From Oscillatoria acuminata PCC 6304 (GTDB taxonomy: Bacteria; Cyanobacteriota; Cyanobacteriia; Cyanobacteriales; Laspinemataceae): a stretch of 64,000 nucleotides of DNA. This document shows, in pieces, positions 24,239 through 33,930 of this stretch. Location: contig NC_019693.1 in the NCBI RefSeq assembly GCF_000317105.1, positions 2,790,001 through 2,854,000 of the forward strand, given 5' to 3'. The notes under the pieces are model-generated. The model saw only the letters and a list, made by a program, of their open reading frames with translations, searched no databases and had not been told where the DNA came from. Numbering within the stretch: position 1 is the first letter of the stretch; each line of letters starts with the position of its first letter. Made by a program: the position numbers and the translations under genes.

Positions 24239-24975
24239 TAGATCATCAACTCCCTAGAACGGTCAGTTATACAAGATTCAAAAATTTGAATGCTTTGAGC
24301 ATGATATTGTTCGATTAATTCCCAAAGTTGTATTTCATCATTAGGAATGTCTTCTTCACGAACTAAATCGATATCGACTAGCACAGAGACGACCTCAGCT
24401 TTAGGCGGTGGAATAATGGCTTGATTAAGAACGAGGATTCCTGTTAGTTCTGGATAGGGAATTTGCAGTTGCAGGAAGTAACCACTCAGCGCTTGGGGCA
24501 AATCAAATGAAACTTCAGGTACCGTCCGAAGGTATTCTTTAAAATCTTCAAACGGTAGGGGGAGATCCAGCCGGTTAATATATCTGAGTGATAATCGAGT
24601 CAAGCGGTTTGGAGTCGTCAGTGAGCGATAAATGCGCCACAGCCGCTGGGCTTCGTCTCGAAAATTTTCCCAGCGCTCATAAGGAGCAAGACGAGTGAAG
24701 CTGAAGCCATCCCGACGCGCTTGTACAATCTGTTTGCGATCGCGGCTAAAAAATCCGTAACCCATTAAACTTTGACTCGCTGTCTCTTCTACTTTAGTAA
24801 CCCCCATAATCTGGCCTTGGAAAACCAAGAGATTCTGACACTGTGGGTAGTCAGCCTGAACCTGGAGATGAAGGTCACTCAAATGCTCAACTGTGACATC
24901 ATTAGAAAGCTCAATTTGCAAATCTATCACCGCTTGGGTAATGGGTGACCGCGAGTAGTGTCTGGTTTTTTGCAT
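24238..24975 (-). CDS. TIGR04255 family protein, first gene of a three-gene operon
   Basis: It resembles the sporadically distributed TIGR04255 family: a start of the RSPITQAVIDLQIEL type, a middle LTTPNRLTRLSLRYINRLDLP, and PQALSGYFLQLQIPYP. The length from the ATG at 24975 (MQKTRHYS) is 245 residues, within the family's range; an upstream in-frame ATG at 25011 is less likely by homology. The biochemical function of this family is not known to me; its patchy spread across bacteria suggests horizontal transfer and an accessory role. It leads an operon with two small genes that overlap it and each other. Confidence 0.72.
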   Translation of the reverse strand: MQKTRHYSRSPITQAVIDLQIELSNDVTVEHLSDLHLQVQADYPQCQNLLVFQGQIMGVTKVEETASQSLMGYGFFSRDRKQIVQARRDGFSFTRLAPYERWENFRDEAQRLWRIYRSLTTPNRLTRLSLRYINRLDLPLPFEDFKEYLRTVPEVSFDLPQALSGYFLQLQIPYPELTGILVLNQAIIPPPKAEVVSVLVDIDLVREEDIPNDEIQLWELIEQYHAQSIQIFESCITDRSRELMI

Positions 24976-25397
24976 ATCATTGATTCTACATCCTACAGGG
25001 TCGGAAAACAAGGTCTGAATATTAAATCCAGGGAGTTTTTTATGAGTTATTTTATCATATTAGCGCTGTTCAGGTACAATCCAAGGAATTCTCAGACTTT
25101 GAGTCACCTTGATTCTTAATAATTTCTGATATTTTAGAATCAGATTAGCCTAATATGGAGCCGTCACGAGATCAACCTTAGCAAAACCTTAGAATTTTAA
25201 GGGTTTTGAGGGCGTTGCAACCACATGGACAGGGCTAGATTATAATACATAACTTAAGCGGATGTCCTAATTATAACTTAAAATTTTTGTGATTCCAATC
25301 AATAGTGTGTAATAAATTTACAACCTGTTATCGATAAATGATTGTTAGTGTTTTTTGATTTTCATCTACTGAATTTGTAACTGGGCGGGTGTCCTAT
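24976..25397. other. A/T-rich gap between divergent genes
   Basis: About 420 bases between the TIGR04255-type operon (-) and the alpha/beta hydrolase gene (+). It is clearly richer in A/T than its surroundings and must hold promoters for both. I find no RNA gene, no ORF of interest and no convincing -35/-10 pair. Confidence 0.5.
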
Positions 25398-26228
25398 ATG
25401 AATCCGAAGCTGAAGCATCTCCTGATTGGCGAGTTTTCTCTGAAGCGGTTGGTTAAATCGCTGCTGTTTGTTTATATCTCTATTGGCATTTATGGCTATT
25501 TCTTTTCCGAACGGATGATATTTATCCCTCAACCCGCTTCCTATTCTCAACTGCCGGGGATGCGGATGTTGACTTCGGCCAATGAAAAGCAAATTGCAGC
25601 GGTTTATTTGGCGAATCCTCAAGCGGATTATACCATTCTCTATAGTCATGGTAATGCGGAAGATTTAGGGGATGTTTTGCCGGTTTTGACTCAATTCCAG
25701 AATATCGGGTTTGCGGTGTTGAGTTTTGATTACCAAGGGTATGGAATTTCTGAGGGGAATCCGACGGAACGGACGGCGGTTCAGGATATGGAGGCGGCCT
25801 ATTTTTATCTCACGGAAACTCTGAAGATTCCGCCGGAGCGAATTATTGTTTATGGGCGATCGGTGGGTGGGGGACCGGCGCTGGAGTTGGCGGCGCGGTA
25901 TCCTGTGGGGGGATTGGTGGTGGAAAGTTCATTTACTTCCATTTTTAGAACCGTGACGCGAATTCCGATTTATCCGGTGGATAAGTTTAATAATATTCGG
26001 AATATTGAACGGGTGAATTGTCCAGTGTTGGTGATTCATGGGACTGAGGATGAGGTGATTCCCTTTTGGCATGGGGAGGCATTGTTTGCGGCGGCAGCGG
26101 AACCGAAGCAGGCGCTGTGGGTGGAGGGTGCTGGACATAATGATTTAATCTGGGTGGCAGGCGATCGCCATTCTGCGGCACTCCTGGGGTTTGTGGGGTT
26201 ACTGGAGGGGAACGAACCGGCAGAGTGA
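25398..26228 (+). CDS. Alpha/beta hydrolase (BEM46/ABHD13-like)
   Basis: A serine hydrolase of 276 residues from the ATG at 25398 (MNPKLKHLL); a GTG three codons earlier is also in frame. One N-terminal membrane helix (about residues 15-35) anchors it. The catalytic parts are visible: oxyanion region YSHGNAEDLGD, nucleophile elbow GRSVGGG, acid in HGTEDEVIPF and His in GAGHNDL. The family includes membrane-bound esterases or lipases with unknown natural substrates. No neighbour points to a pathway. Confidence 0.88.
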   Translation: MNPKLKHLLIGEFSLKRLVKSLLFVYISIGIYGYFFSERMIFIPQPASYSQLPGMRMLTSANEKQIAAVYLANPQADYTILYSHGNAEDLGDVLPVLTQFQNIGFAVLSFDYQGYGISEGNPTERTAVQDMEAAYFYLTETLKIPPERIIVYGRSVGGGPALELAARYPVGGLVVESSFTSIFRTVTRIPIYPVDKFNNIRNIERVNCPVLVIHGTEDEVIPFWHGEALFAAAAEPKQALWVEGAGHNDLIWVAGDRHSAALLGFVGLLEGNEPAE

Positions 26229-26409
26229 CCCCCATTTGCTCAGAAGCGCCCCAAATCGGGTACCGAGAAACCAAAACCTAGCTGTTGGTGGAAGGGCGAT
26301 CGACTGGTATGATTGTGCTGGCTAAGGGAAATAGCACACTCTTTGCGCGATCGCTCTTTTAGGCTGTCCCGACACCGGGATAAACTAGGGCGATTCAGTT
26401 TGAAAATTA

Positions 26410-27063
26410 ATGATTCATAACAAAACGCTCAAGATGGAATGGCACGGAAGCGATGCTCAGAGTCTGGCAATTATTGACCGGGAAATCGGGGATCACATTT
26501 TCTCCCCGGCGGAGTATGAGATTGTGCGGCGCGTCATTTATGCCACCGCCGATTTTGAATATAAATCCCTGATTCGCTTTTCTGAACAAGCACTCCAGGC
26601 GGGTGCGGCAGCGTTGGCGGCACGCTCAACGATTGTGGTGGATGTGCCTATGGTGCAAGTGGGCATTTCCCCCCATATCCAAAACACCTTTGCCAATCCG
26701 GTTTACTGTTCGATGGATGCGCTCACCCGTCCTCAAAAAGAGAAAACCCGTGCTGCCTGGGGCATCGAAACCCTCGCTAAACGCTATCCTGAAGGCATTT
26801 TCATTCTGGGTGAGGCCCAAACTTCCCTGACAACCCTGGTGGAGTTAATCGAAGCGGAGGAAATTCGTCCCGCTTTAGTGATTGGGACTCCTGCCGGGTT
26901 TGTCGGGGTGGATGCGGCAAAGGCGAGACTGAATGACTCGATGATTCAAAATATCCGGGTAGATGGACGTAAAGGCAGTGCGGTGGTGGCGGTTGCTATT
27001 TTAAATGGATTGGTAGATTTAGCATGGCAAGCGTATGGACAGGAAGGACGGGGAATGATTTGA
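26410..27063 (+). CDS. cobH: Precorrin-8X methylmutase (precorrin isomerase)
   Basis: Moves the C-11 methyl group to C-12 to give hydrogenobyrinate or cobyrinate in cobalamin synthesis. At 217 residues it has the usual length. Recognisable are FSPAEYEIVRRVIYATADFEY, STIVVDVPMVQVGI, and IGTPAGFVGVDAAKARL. Where CobH/CbiC proteins I know of carry the catalytic His (IHAT-type motif), this one has Tyr (VIYATADFEY). This may be normal for cyanobacterial members; I cannot check. No cobalamin riboswitch is apparent upstream. It stands alone, with the other corrin gene in this window 14 kb away. Confidence 0.88.
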   Translation: MIHNKTLKMEWHGSDAQSLAIIDREIGDHIFSPAEYEIVRRVIYATADFEYKSLIRFSEQALQAGAAALAARSTIVVDVPMVQVGISPHIQNTFANPVYCSMDALTRPQKEKTRAAWGIETLAKRYPEGIFILGEAQTSLTTLVELIEAEEIRPALVIGTPAGFVGVDAAKARLNDSMIQNIRVDGRKGSAVVAVAILNGLVDLAWQAYGQEGRGMI

Positions 27064-27095
27064 GGATAAATTGGAGAATTTATTGCCTTAAATCT

Positions 27096-27788
27096 TTACC
27101 TAAATTCTTCTCTGCGGGCTTTCCGTCTGCGGGGTCGCGGTGCATTTAAGTCTTCCATTTGTTGGCTGATTTCTACAAATAAATCTCGGCGTAAATAGGG
27201 GTAGTCACTAATCCAAAAATCAATCCGGGGGAGGTAAATATCAGAGACTTTGGCGATGCGTCCGAGGTCCGGACGGTTGGACATGACGACCATTTCGGCC
27301 ATATCTCCTGGGGCGATCGCCTTATGTTCTTTCCGCAAAGGAACCAGCACCCGCGTACTAAACCCGGTTTCGTCACCGACTTCTAAATTCAGTCTTCGTT
27401 CGCGATTTTCTAAGATGACCAGTTCTCCCCGGGGACTGACGGTTTCTTTTGTCCCCACGACTTCTTCGGTGACAAAGACATCCCAAACTTCTCCCCGCCA
27501 AAATCCACTGTATTTATAACGCCGACATTGGTAGTTTTCTCGGGAGGCGGAGGCGATTGGTCCCCATAACCAATAGAGGCCGAAAATAATGCCAATAATT
27601 AATAAAAAAGGTCGCCAGTTATCGGGAAGTGCATTGGCGGTTAGGGTTAGCAGTCCAATTCCCGCTACGGAGATGAGGACGCGCTTTAAAATTTTGTCAA
27701 TTTTGCCGCCATAATAAGCATATTGCGCGCCGGTGGCGATGCCGGGAATTAGATCATCAAAGGTTTCACGGGTTAAGGGAATTAGCAT
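27096..27788 (-). CDS. Conserved cyanobacterial membrane protein of unknown function
   Basis: A 230-residue protein with two membrane helices (about residues 35-54 and 60-78), then a cytoplasmic or periplasmic beta-rich domain with QCRRYKYSGFWRGEVWDVFVTEEV and a basic C-terminus (PRPRRRKARREEFR). Relatives in cyanobacteria are sometimes labelled phosphate ABC transporter permease; I see no permease fold here, so I do not use that name. Topology suggests a small membrane-anchored protein. The convergent cobH gene ends 32 bases away. Confidence 0.65.
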   Translation of the reverse strand: MLIPLTRETFDDLIPGIATGAQYAYYGGKIDKILKRVLISVAGIGLLTLTANALPDNWRPFLLIIGIIFGLYWLWGPIASASRENYQCRRYKYSGFWRGEVWDVFVTEEVVGTKETVSPRGELVILENRERRLNLEVGDETGFSTRVLVPLRKEHKAIAPGDMAEMVVMSNRPDLGRIAKVSDIYLPRIDFWISDYPYLRRDLFVEISQQMEDLNAPRPRRRKARREEFR

Positions 27789-27882
27789 TTTTAATCTGGT
27801 TCAGAATGGGTTAGTTATTCAAAGATAAAGGCAAGAAACTGTTCGAGAAAATTAGGGAACTTCAGGGCAGTTTTAGATGTAA

Positions 27883-28052
27883 TCCTCGTGACGTGGCTCT
27901 GCCGCGTCACGTGCTTATGGAGGCTCTGCCTCCAGTCCTCAAGCAATGACTTAATCTGCCTATTGTACCTGTTACGGCTTGAACTCGTGACCAGAGCTAC
28001 AGGCGGCAGAGCCGCTAAGAATGCGTGACGCGGCAGAGCCACGTCACGAGGA
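27883..28052. repeat. 170-bp element bounded by 29-bp perfect inverted repeats
   Basis: TCCTCGTGACGTGGCTCTGC at the left end (27883-27911, 29 bases) is repeated inverted at 28024-28052. Inside are a further GGAGGCTCTGCCTCC palindrome (27919-27933) and other GGCAGAGCC-like motifs. No ORF fits. It lies between dapB and the membrane protein gene. It resembles a non-autonomous MITE-like or REP-type element and could end dapB transcription, since its right end is only 12 bases from the dapB stop. Confidence 0.72.
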
Positions 28053-28063
28053 ACTCGCTATAT

Positions 28064-28891
28064 TTACAAGAGTTTTTCTAGGCCATAAACCAGGGTTTTG
28101 AGTTGGAGAATTTTGCGAATAGAGAGCAAGACTCCGGGCATATAACAGGCCCGATCGCTGGTGTCATGACGGAGGGTATAAACTTGACCCGCTGCGCCAA
28201 AAATCACCTCTTGGTGAGCGATTAAACCGGGGAGACGGATACTATGAATGCGAATCCCTTCGCCCGCTTCACTGCCTCGGGCCCCGGCAATTTTTTCGGT
28301 TTCTTTAACCTGGGGAGGATTAAAAGTTTTGCCCATTTCTGCTAACATTTGGGCGGTTTGAATGGCGGTGCCACTGGGGGCATCGGCTTTTTGGTTGTGG
28401 TGGAGTTCGATGATTTCCACATGGTCAAAATGTTGAGAGGCCGCGATCGCCGCTTGTTGTAGCAGGACCATGCCAATGGAAAAGTTGGGAATAATGGCAC
28501 AACCCATGCTCGATTTTTCTGCAAAAGCAGCCAGATCTTGAATCTGTTCGGGACTCATGCCCGTGGTGCCAATCACGGGGCGGATCCCGTAGGCGATCGC
28601 CGCCCGGGTATTTTCATACACCGAGTTGGGATGGGTAAAATCCACCATCACCGCTGATTGCTTTTCCTGAAGTGCCATCCCTAGAGTGCCTTCCAGGTCA
28701 TTTAAAACCGGGATTTCTAAAGGTCCACATCCGATGACTTCCCCAATATCTTGACCCAGATATTCAGGATTGCGATCGACTGCCCCCACTAAAATCATAT
28801 CTGGAGCCTCAGCAACCGCCTGAACGACTTCGCGGCCCATTTTGCCCCCAGCGCCATTGACGACAACCGGAATCGGAAGTTGATTTGCCAT
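28064..28891 (-). CDS. dapB: 4-hydroxy-tetrahydrodipicolinate reductase
   Basis: NAD(P)H-dependent reductase of the lysine/diaminopimelate pathway, needed for peptidoglycan. At 275 residues it is full length. The N-terminal nucleotide site [16 protein letters not shown], the TTGMSPEQI segment, and the substrate motif [15 protein letters not shown] (with the catalytic His and Lys) are intact, and [18 protein letters not shown] is typical of the C-terminal domain. It is a single gene with no lysine-pathway neighbours. A palindromic repeat element lies right after its stop. Confidence 0.96.
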   Translation of the reverse strand: MANQLPIPVVVNGAGGKMGREVVQAVAEAPDMILVGAVDRNPEYLGQDIGEVIGCGPLEIPVLNDLEGTLGMALQEKQSAVMVDFTHPNSVYENTRAAIAYGIRPVIGTTGMSPEQIQDLAAFAEKSSMGCAIIPNFSIGMVLLQQAAIAASQHFDHVEIIELHHNQKADAPSGTAIQTAQMLAEMGKTFNPPQVKETEKIAGARGSEAGEGIRIHSIRLPGLIAHQEVIFGAAGQVYTLRHDTSDRACYMPGVLLSIRKILQLKTLVYGLEKLL

Positions 28892-29230
28892 ACTTCAATA
28901 AAGTCCCCTGGAACTAGATGAGGGAATTTTACCCCGCTTCGGGGGAATCCCCCTATGGATACTATAGTAAGGTGGAGCGGAAGTTGCCCGGTTGAGATTC
29001 CCGTCCCCATTGAACCTTGAGCCATTTTAATCCCGGTGGCGGGTGGATCTTAAGTTAAGTTGGGCCATTGACAATCTAGGGCAAGGGAAGGCAGGATCAA
29101 GAGGAGCGGAATTTAGACCGGGACCTACTCTACAACTGACTCAAAATTCGGCAAAACCGGATTGAGCCGATCGCGCCTTTGACGATGCTCCTCCATCCCA
29201 CCTTTTAACCACTTTTTTAACCAATAAACG
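28892..29230. other. Divergent intergenic region dapB / CHASE2 gene
   Basis: 339 bases between two divergently read genes, expected to hold both promoters. A TTGACA is present at 29068-29073, but no -10 box follows at a normal distance. I see no RNA gene or notable repeat. Confidence 0.45.
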
Positions 29231-31930
29231 GTGCTTGATAAATTTTCTCGGCAAGTCAACTCGTTGGCATCTGGGGTTTATGAGCAGATTGCCAAAATCA
29301 AGCTCAACCGGGTGCATACCCCAGTCAGTTCCGTGGCGATCGCCATTATCATTGCCATCGGAGTCGTTCTCACGATTCGAGAAACCGGCGGGTTTCAACC
29401 CATAGAACTGGTCACCTATGATTGGATGATGCGAAATCGCTGGTATAATCCGGGACTTGATGACCGATTATTACTGGTAAAAATTACCGAAACCGATATC
29501 CAAACTCAACAAAAATGGCCGCTTTCCGATCGCGTTGTGGCCCAGGTGTTGGAAGAAATCGCCAAATTTGAACCGGCAGTAATTGGGTTGGATTTGTATC
29601 GGGATGTCCCCCAGTCCCCGGGTCATCACGACCTCCAGTTACAACTCCAATCTCTGGATAGTGTGATTGGCATTACCAAACTCTCTGATGCACAAGAACC
29701 CGGAGTGCCACCCCCTCCTCATCTGCCCTCAGAGGCGGTAGGATTTAATGATATTGTCAATGATCCCGATGGCATTGCCCGTCGAAATTTACTCTTTGCT
29801 CAGGACCAAGAGGGAAATACTTTTTACTCCTTTGCCTTGCGAGTCGCCCTGAAGTATTTGAGCGATCGCGACATTGCGATCGACAATAGTCCCACCCATC
29901 CCCAGGGAATTGTGTTAGGAAAGGCCCTGATCACGCCGTTAGAGTCTCATTCTGGAGGGTATCAAACCATTGATGCTGAGGGGTATCAAATTCTGCTCAA
30001 CTATCGATCGCCTGGTTCGATTTCTCAAGAAGTCACCCTCAACCAAATATTAAATCGAGAAGTTGATCCCAGTTGGGTCAAAGATAAAATTGTTTTAATT
30101 GGTACTACTGCATCCAGCGAGAAAGACTTATTTTTTACCCCCTACGGCATCCAAACGGAAACAGAAACCTTTAAAATGCCTGGGGTGAGAGTACACGCCC
30201 AAATGGTGAGTCAACTCCTCAGCAGCGCCTTGGATGGGAAGCCAATTTTTTGGTTTTTACCCAACTGGATGGAAATTTTATGGATTGTCAGTTGTGGTGT
30301 GATTGGGGGACTGGTGCCTTGGCAGATTCAACATCCCCTCAAACTCGGACTTCGGGTCATCCTCGGGGTTGGGGGAATTATTACCATTGGATTTGGACTG
30401 TTTCACGGGGGCGGATGGATTCCGATGGCGGCCCCAACAGTGGCCTTTATGATTGCCCTGAGTGGGGTGGTGGCTTCAAAATTGCTTTATACCGCCTTTC
30501 ATGATGACTTGACGGGATTGCCAAATCGCGCCGCATTTATGAATGAACTGGATCGCGCCTATCGGCGATCGCAACCGAAGACACTGCCCTTTTTCCTAAC
30601 TTTAGGCAAGCTACCCCAGACTCTCCCAGAAAAGAAACCTGCGGTTGTTTCCTTAGACTCTAAATTGCCCCCAGTCCCGCGTTTATTAGCGGTATTATTC
30701 CTAGATTTAGACCGATTTAAAATTATCAACGATGGACTCGGACATGACATGGGGGATCTGCTGCTGATGGCGATCGCCGAACGCATTCGTACCCTGATGC
30801 GTCAACCTCAACCCAATGGCATTGAAGCGGTTACCATTGCCCGAGTGGGAGGGGATGAATTTGCCATCCTTTTAGACAATCTCTACCGTTCCGAAGATGC
30901 CATCAACATGGGTGAATTCCTCTACCGACAAATTGCTCGACCTTTTACCCTCAAAGGTCAAGATATCTATACAACCACGAGCATTGGCTTGGCCCTAGGT
31001 CGGGCGGATGACTCCCGCAATTTATTACGCGATGCTCACACCGCGATGTATCGCGCTAAAGCATTGACCAAAGCTCGCCCTCAAGTTTTTGAAAGTGCCA
31101 TGCAAAATAATGCGGTGGCCCGATTTCAGCTAGAAACAGACCTGCGGCGTGCCATTAATGCCGGGGCGACCCCAGTCAATGGCAAGATTGAATCTGAGTT
31201 TTTGGTCTATTATCAACCCTTGATTGATTTAAAATCAGGAAAAATTATCGGATTTGAAGCCCTCGTGCGTTGGCAACATCCGGAACGGGGTTTAGTGTTT
31301 CCCGGTGAGTTTATCCCGGTTGCCGAGGAAACAGGTTCTATTGTGCCATTAGGCGAGTTGGTGTTGGTCATTGCCTGTTGGCAAATTTGCAAATGGCAAG
31401 AGGAATTTCCCCAATCTCCCCCCTTAATGGTGAGTGTGAATCTCTCGGGAAAACAGTTTGCTCAACCCAATTTAATTGAAGTTGTCCAACGTATTTTAGA
31501 CCAAACCAATCTCGACCCGGCTTGTTTGAAATTAGAAATCACTGAAAGTGTGGTAATGGATGAAGTAGAGGTGGCGATCGAGATGCTCTCTCAAATGAAA
31601 GCCTTAAATTTAAAGTTAGGGATTGATGATTTTGGGACAGGGTACTCTTCCTTAAGTTATTTGCACCGATTTCCTACGGATACTTTAAAGGTGGATCGGT
31701 CCTTTGTCATGCGGATGGTGGAAGGGGACCAAAATTCAGCTATTGTGAAAACGATTATTGCTCTAGCCCATAATTTAAAAATGGACGTAATTGCTGAAGG
31801 GGTAGAGACAGCGGAACAATTGGCCCAATTGCGATCGCTCGGTTGTGAGTGTGGTCAGGGATATTTTTTCGCCAAACCCTTACCGGCAGAACAAATTGAA
31901 GCGTTATTAAAGTCTGACCCCACCTGGTAA
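29231..31930 (+). CDS. CHASE2-GGDEF-EAL membrane protein (cyclic di-GMP turnover)
   Basis: An 899-residue membrane sensor. A first membrane helix (about residues 34-50) leads to an extracytoplasmic CHASE2 domain (about 56-340), then three helices (about 345-415), a GGDEF domain (from about 423; VGGDEFAIL near 540) and an EAL domain (about 655-890). Both catalytic sequences look intact: GGDEF, and EAL with GFEALVRW, NLSGKQF, DDFGTGYS and AEGVET. The RxxD inhibitory site five residues before GGDEF is absent (IEAV instead), so product inhibition of a cyclase activity would be lacking. It probably senses an external cue and sets cyclic di-GMP for motility or biofilm. The GTG at 29231 is the start that keeps the first helix. 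Confidence 0.93.
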   Translation: MLDKFSRQVNSLASGVYEQIAKIKLNRVHTPVSSVAIAIIIAIGVVLTIRETGGFQPIELVTYDWMMRNRWYNPGLDDRLLLVKITETDIQTQQKWPLSDRVVAQVLEEIAKFEPAVIGLDLYRDVPQSPGHHDLQLQLQSLDSVIGITKLSDAQEPGVPPPPHLPSEAVGFNDIVNDPDGIARRNLLFAQDQEGNTFYSFALRVALKYLSDRDIAIDNSPTHPQGIVLGKALITPLESHSGGYQTIDAEGYQILLNYRSPGSISQEVTLNQILNREVDPSWVKDKIVLIGTTASSEKDLFFTPYGIQTETETFKMPGVRVHAQMVSQLLSSALDGKPIFWFLPNWMEILWIVSCGVIGGLVPWQIQHPLKLGLRVILGVGGIITIGFGLFHGGGWIPMAAPTVAFMIALSGVVASKLLYTAFHDDLTGLPNRAAFMNELDRAYRRSQPKTLPFFLTLGKLPQTLPEKKPAVVSLDSKLPPVPRLLAVLFLDLDRFKIINDGLGHDMGDLLLMAIAERIRTLMRQPQPNGIEAVTIARVGGDEFAILLDNLYRSEDAINMGEFLYRQIARPFTLKGQDIYTTTSIGLALGRADDSRNLLRDAHTAMYRAKALTKARPQVFESAMQNNAVARFQLETDLRRAINAGATPVNGKIESEFLVYYQPLIDLKSGKIIGFEALVRWQHPERGLVFPGEFIPVAEETGSIVPLGELVLVIACWQICKWQEEFPQSPPLMVSVNLSGKQFAQPNLIEVVQRILDQTNLDPACLKLEITESVVMDEVEVAIEMLSQMKALNLKLGIDDFGTGYSSLSYLHRFPTDTLKVDRSFVMRMVEGDQNSAIVKTIIALAHNLKMDVIAEGVETAEQLAQLRSLGCECGQGYFFAKPLPAEQIEALLKSDPTW

Positions 31931-32066
31931 TCCCACCTCAGTCTCAGTTACTGGGGGTCGGGAATAAGGCCCTCCGGGGAAGACCGATCGCAAAAGGACA
32001 GACAAGGGGGGTTAAACAATGGCACAATGAGAAACGCCATAAACAGATAGAAATATAGGTAAAGTC

Positions 32067-33158
32067 GTGAGCCCGATTGCCCAAGCTATTCCAACTCAAC
32101 CCGCGATCGCGCGGCGTGCTGTGTTTCCTTTTACTGCTATTGTGGGGCAGGAAGAAATGAAACTGGCATTGCTGCTGAATGTCATTGACCCCAAGATTGG
32201 CGGGGTGATGATTATGGGCGATCGCGGCACTGGCAAGTCTACTACCATCCGCGCCTTAGCTGATCTGCTGCCAGAAATTGAAGTGGTGGCAGATGACCCC
32301 TTCAATAGTCATCCCTCGGATCCTGAATTGATGAGTGATGTGGTCCGCGATCGCGTCTCTCGGGGAGAAACGGTGCCCCTGATGCAGCGCAAGGTGCAAA
32401 TGATTGACCTCCCTCTCGGTGCTACAGAGGACCGGGTTTGTGGCACCATTGATATTGAAAAAGCCCTTTCGGAAGGGGTAAAAGCCTTTGAACCGGGTTT
32501 ATTAGCCAAAGCCAATCGCGGTATCCTCTATGTGGATGAAGTCAACCTCCTCGATGATCACCTCGTGGATGTGTTGTTAGACTCCGCTGCTTCGGGATGG
32601 AATACCGTTGAACGGGAAGGGATTTCCATTCGTCACCCGGCGCGATTTGTATTGGTGGGGTCCGGTAACCCAGAAGAAGGTGAACTCCGTCCCCAATTGC
32701 TCGATCGCTTCGGAATGCACGCCGAAATCCGCACGGTGAAAGAACCCGCTTTACGGGTGAAAATCGTCGAGGAACGCTCAGGATTTGACCAAAATCCTCA
32801 AACTTATTTAGAACAACATGAAACGGAACAACAGGCGTTACAGCAAAAGCTGATTGATGCTCAAAACCTGTTGCCTTCGGTGAATTTGGATTATGAAATG
32901 CGCGTCCAAATTTCCCAGGTTTGTTCTGAGTTAGATGTGGATGGGTTGCGCGGAGATATTGTCACCAACCGCGCTGCCAAGGCGATCGCTGCGTTGGAAG
33001 GACGCACGGAAGTCACCCTGGATGATATCCGTCGCGTGATTACCCTCTGTCTGCGTCACCGCCTCCGCAAAGACCCCTTAGAATCCATTGATAGTGGTTA
33101 TAAGGTTCAAAAAGTCTTTAGCAGTGTCTTTGGCGTAGAAATGTCAGAAGAAGGTTAA
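32067..33158 (+). CDS. chlI: Magnesium chelatase ATPase subunit I
   Basis: AAA+ subunit that, with ChlD and ChlH, inserts magnesium into protoporphyrin IX, the committed step to chlorophyll. At 363 residues it is full length. Walker [21 protein letters not shown], Walker [21 protein letters not shown], the sensor region [22 protein letters not shown] and the late [12 protein letters not shown] are all intact. The GTG at 32067 gives the usual start ([14 protein letters not shown]). It sits between unlinked genes; chlD and chlH are not in the window. ruvC follows on the same strand 67 bases later. Confidence 0.97.
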   Translation: MSPIAQAIPTQPAIARRAVFPFTAIVGQEEMKLALLLNVIDPKIGGVMIMGDRGTGKSTTIRALADLLPEIEVVADDPFNSHPSDPELMSDVVRDRVSRGETVPLMQRKVQMIDLPLGATEDRVCGTIDIEKALSEGVKAFEPGLLAKANRGILYVDEVNLLDDHLVDVLLDSAASGWNTVEREGISIRHPARFVLVGSGNPEEGELRPQLLDRFGMHAEIRTVKEPALRVKIVEERSGFDQNPQTYLEQHETEQQALQQKLIDAQNLLPSVNLDYEMRVQISQVCSELDVDGLRGDIVTNRAAKAIAALEGRTEVTLDDIRRVITLCLRHRLRKDPLESIDSGYKVQKVFSSVFGVEMSEEG

Positions 33159-33225
33159 ATCAGTGTAGTGGCGCTAGGGTAGAGTTCATTAAAAAAGCCC
33201 TCAAGCGCCTCTACATTCAAACCTT

Positions 33226-33726
33226 ATGGAAAAGCGAATTTTAGGATTAGACCCAGGTTTAGCAACATTAGGATTTGGGGCGATCGCCGCTCAAACCGGA
33301 GGAACAGGGCGAAGTCGCAGCGAAACCGTTTCTCTGCTCGATTTTGGCATTATTCAAACCCCCGCCAAAACCGACCTCGGTCAGCGCTTATGCACCATTT
33401 ATGAAGATTTACACGCCCTCATTGACCAATTTAAACCCGACTTAGTAGCGGCGGAAAAATTGTTCTTTTATCGCATGGGAAACACTATTTTAGTCGCCCA
33501 AGCGCGAGGGGTGATTTTACTGGTAGTGGCGCAACATCAATTACCCTTAGTCGAATATACCCCCGCACAAATTAAACAAGGGGTTACAGGTTATGGCAAT
33601 GCGGAGAAATATGATGTGCAACAAGCGGTGGCGAGAGAGTTGAATTTAGAAACCATTCCCAAACCTGATGATGCTGCCGATGCCTTAGCTGTGGCGTTAA
33701 CCGCCTGGTTTCAAATGGAAAATTGA
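33226..33726 (+). CDS. ruvC: Crossover junction endodeoxyribonuclease RuvC
   Basis: Cuts Holliday junctions as a dimer with RuvAB. At 166 residues it is of normal length. The acidic active site is visible: Asp in [14 protein letters not shown], Glu in [13 protein letters not shown], and the C-terminal Asp pair in [29 protein letters not shown] matches the conserved basic and aromatic region. It is downstream of chlI on the same strand. A 44-bp palindrome follows the stop by about 55 bases and probably ends the transcript. Confidence 0.96.
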   Translation: MEKRILGLDPGLATLGFGAIAAQTGGTGRSRSETVSLLDFGIIQTPAKTDLGQRLCTIYEDLHALIDQFKPDLVAAEKLFFYRMGNTILVAQARGVILLVVAQHQLPLVEYTPAQIKQGVTGYGNAEKYDVQQAVARELNLETIPKPDDAADALAVALTAWFQMEN

Positions 33727-33782
33727 AGGGAATTGACCGTTCATTCCCAGGAGATTTAGTATAGAGGACTTACGCATTCCCT

Positions 33783-33826
33783 CTAAATCTGTAGAGGCGA
33801 TTCGCGAATCGCCTCTACAGATTTAG
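33783..33826. repeat. 44-bp perfect palindrome between ruvC and the SpmAB-like gene
   Basis: It begins CTAAATCTGTAGAGGCGATT, is centred on TTCGCGAA and is perfect over 22 + 22 bases. It shares the core GTAGAGGCG...TTCGCGAA with the element at 18863. It lies between converging genes and is therefore a candidate bidirectional terminator as well as a dispersed repeat. Confidence 0.75.
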
Positions 33827-33930
33827 GGTGGATTCTCGAAATATGCTTCAGTCGTGAATCTGTAGCACTTTGCAGCAAATCTAAACCCGGTGGGTTGTTT
33901 CTTCCGGGAATCTCAACCGCTACCCACCTC

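Noticed and set aside
26229-26409. Cobalamin riboswitch upstream of cobH
   Set aside because: No B12-box-like conserved core or matching stem arrangement is visible.
27096-27788. Phosphate ABC transporter permease
   Set aside because: Only two membrane helices and no permease loop motif; that label for the family looks like a propagated misannotation.
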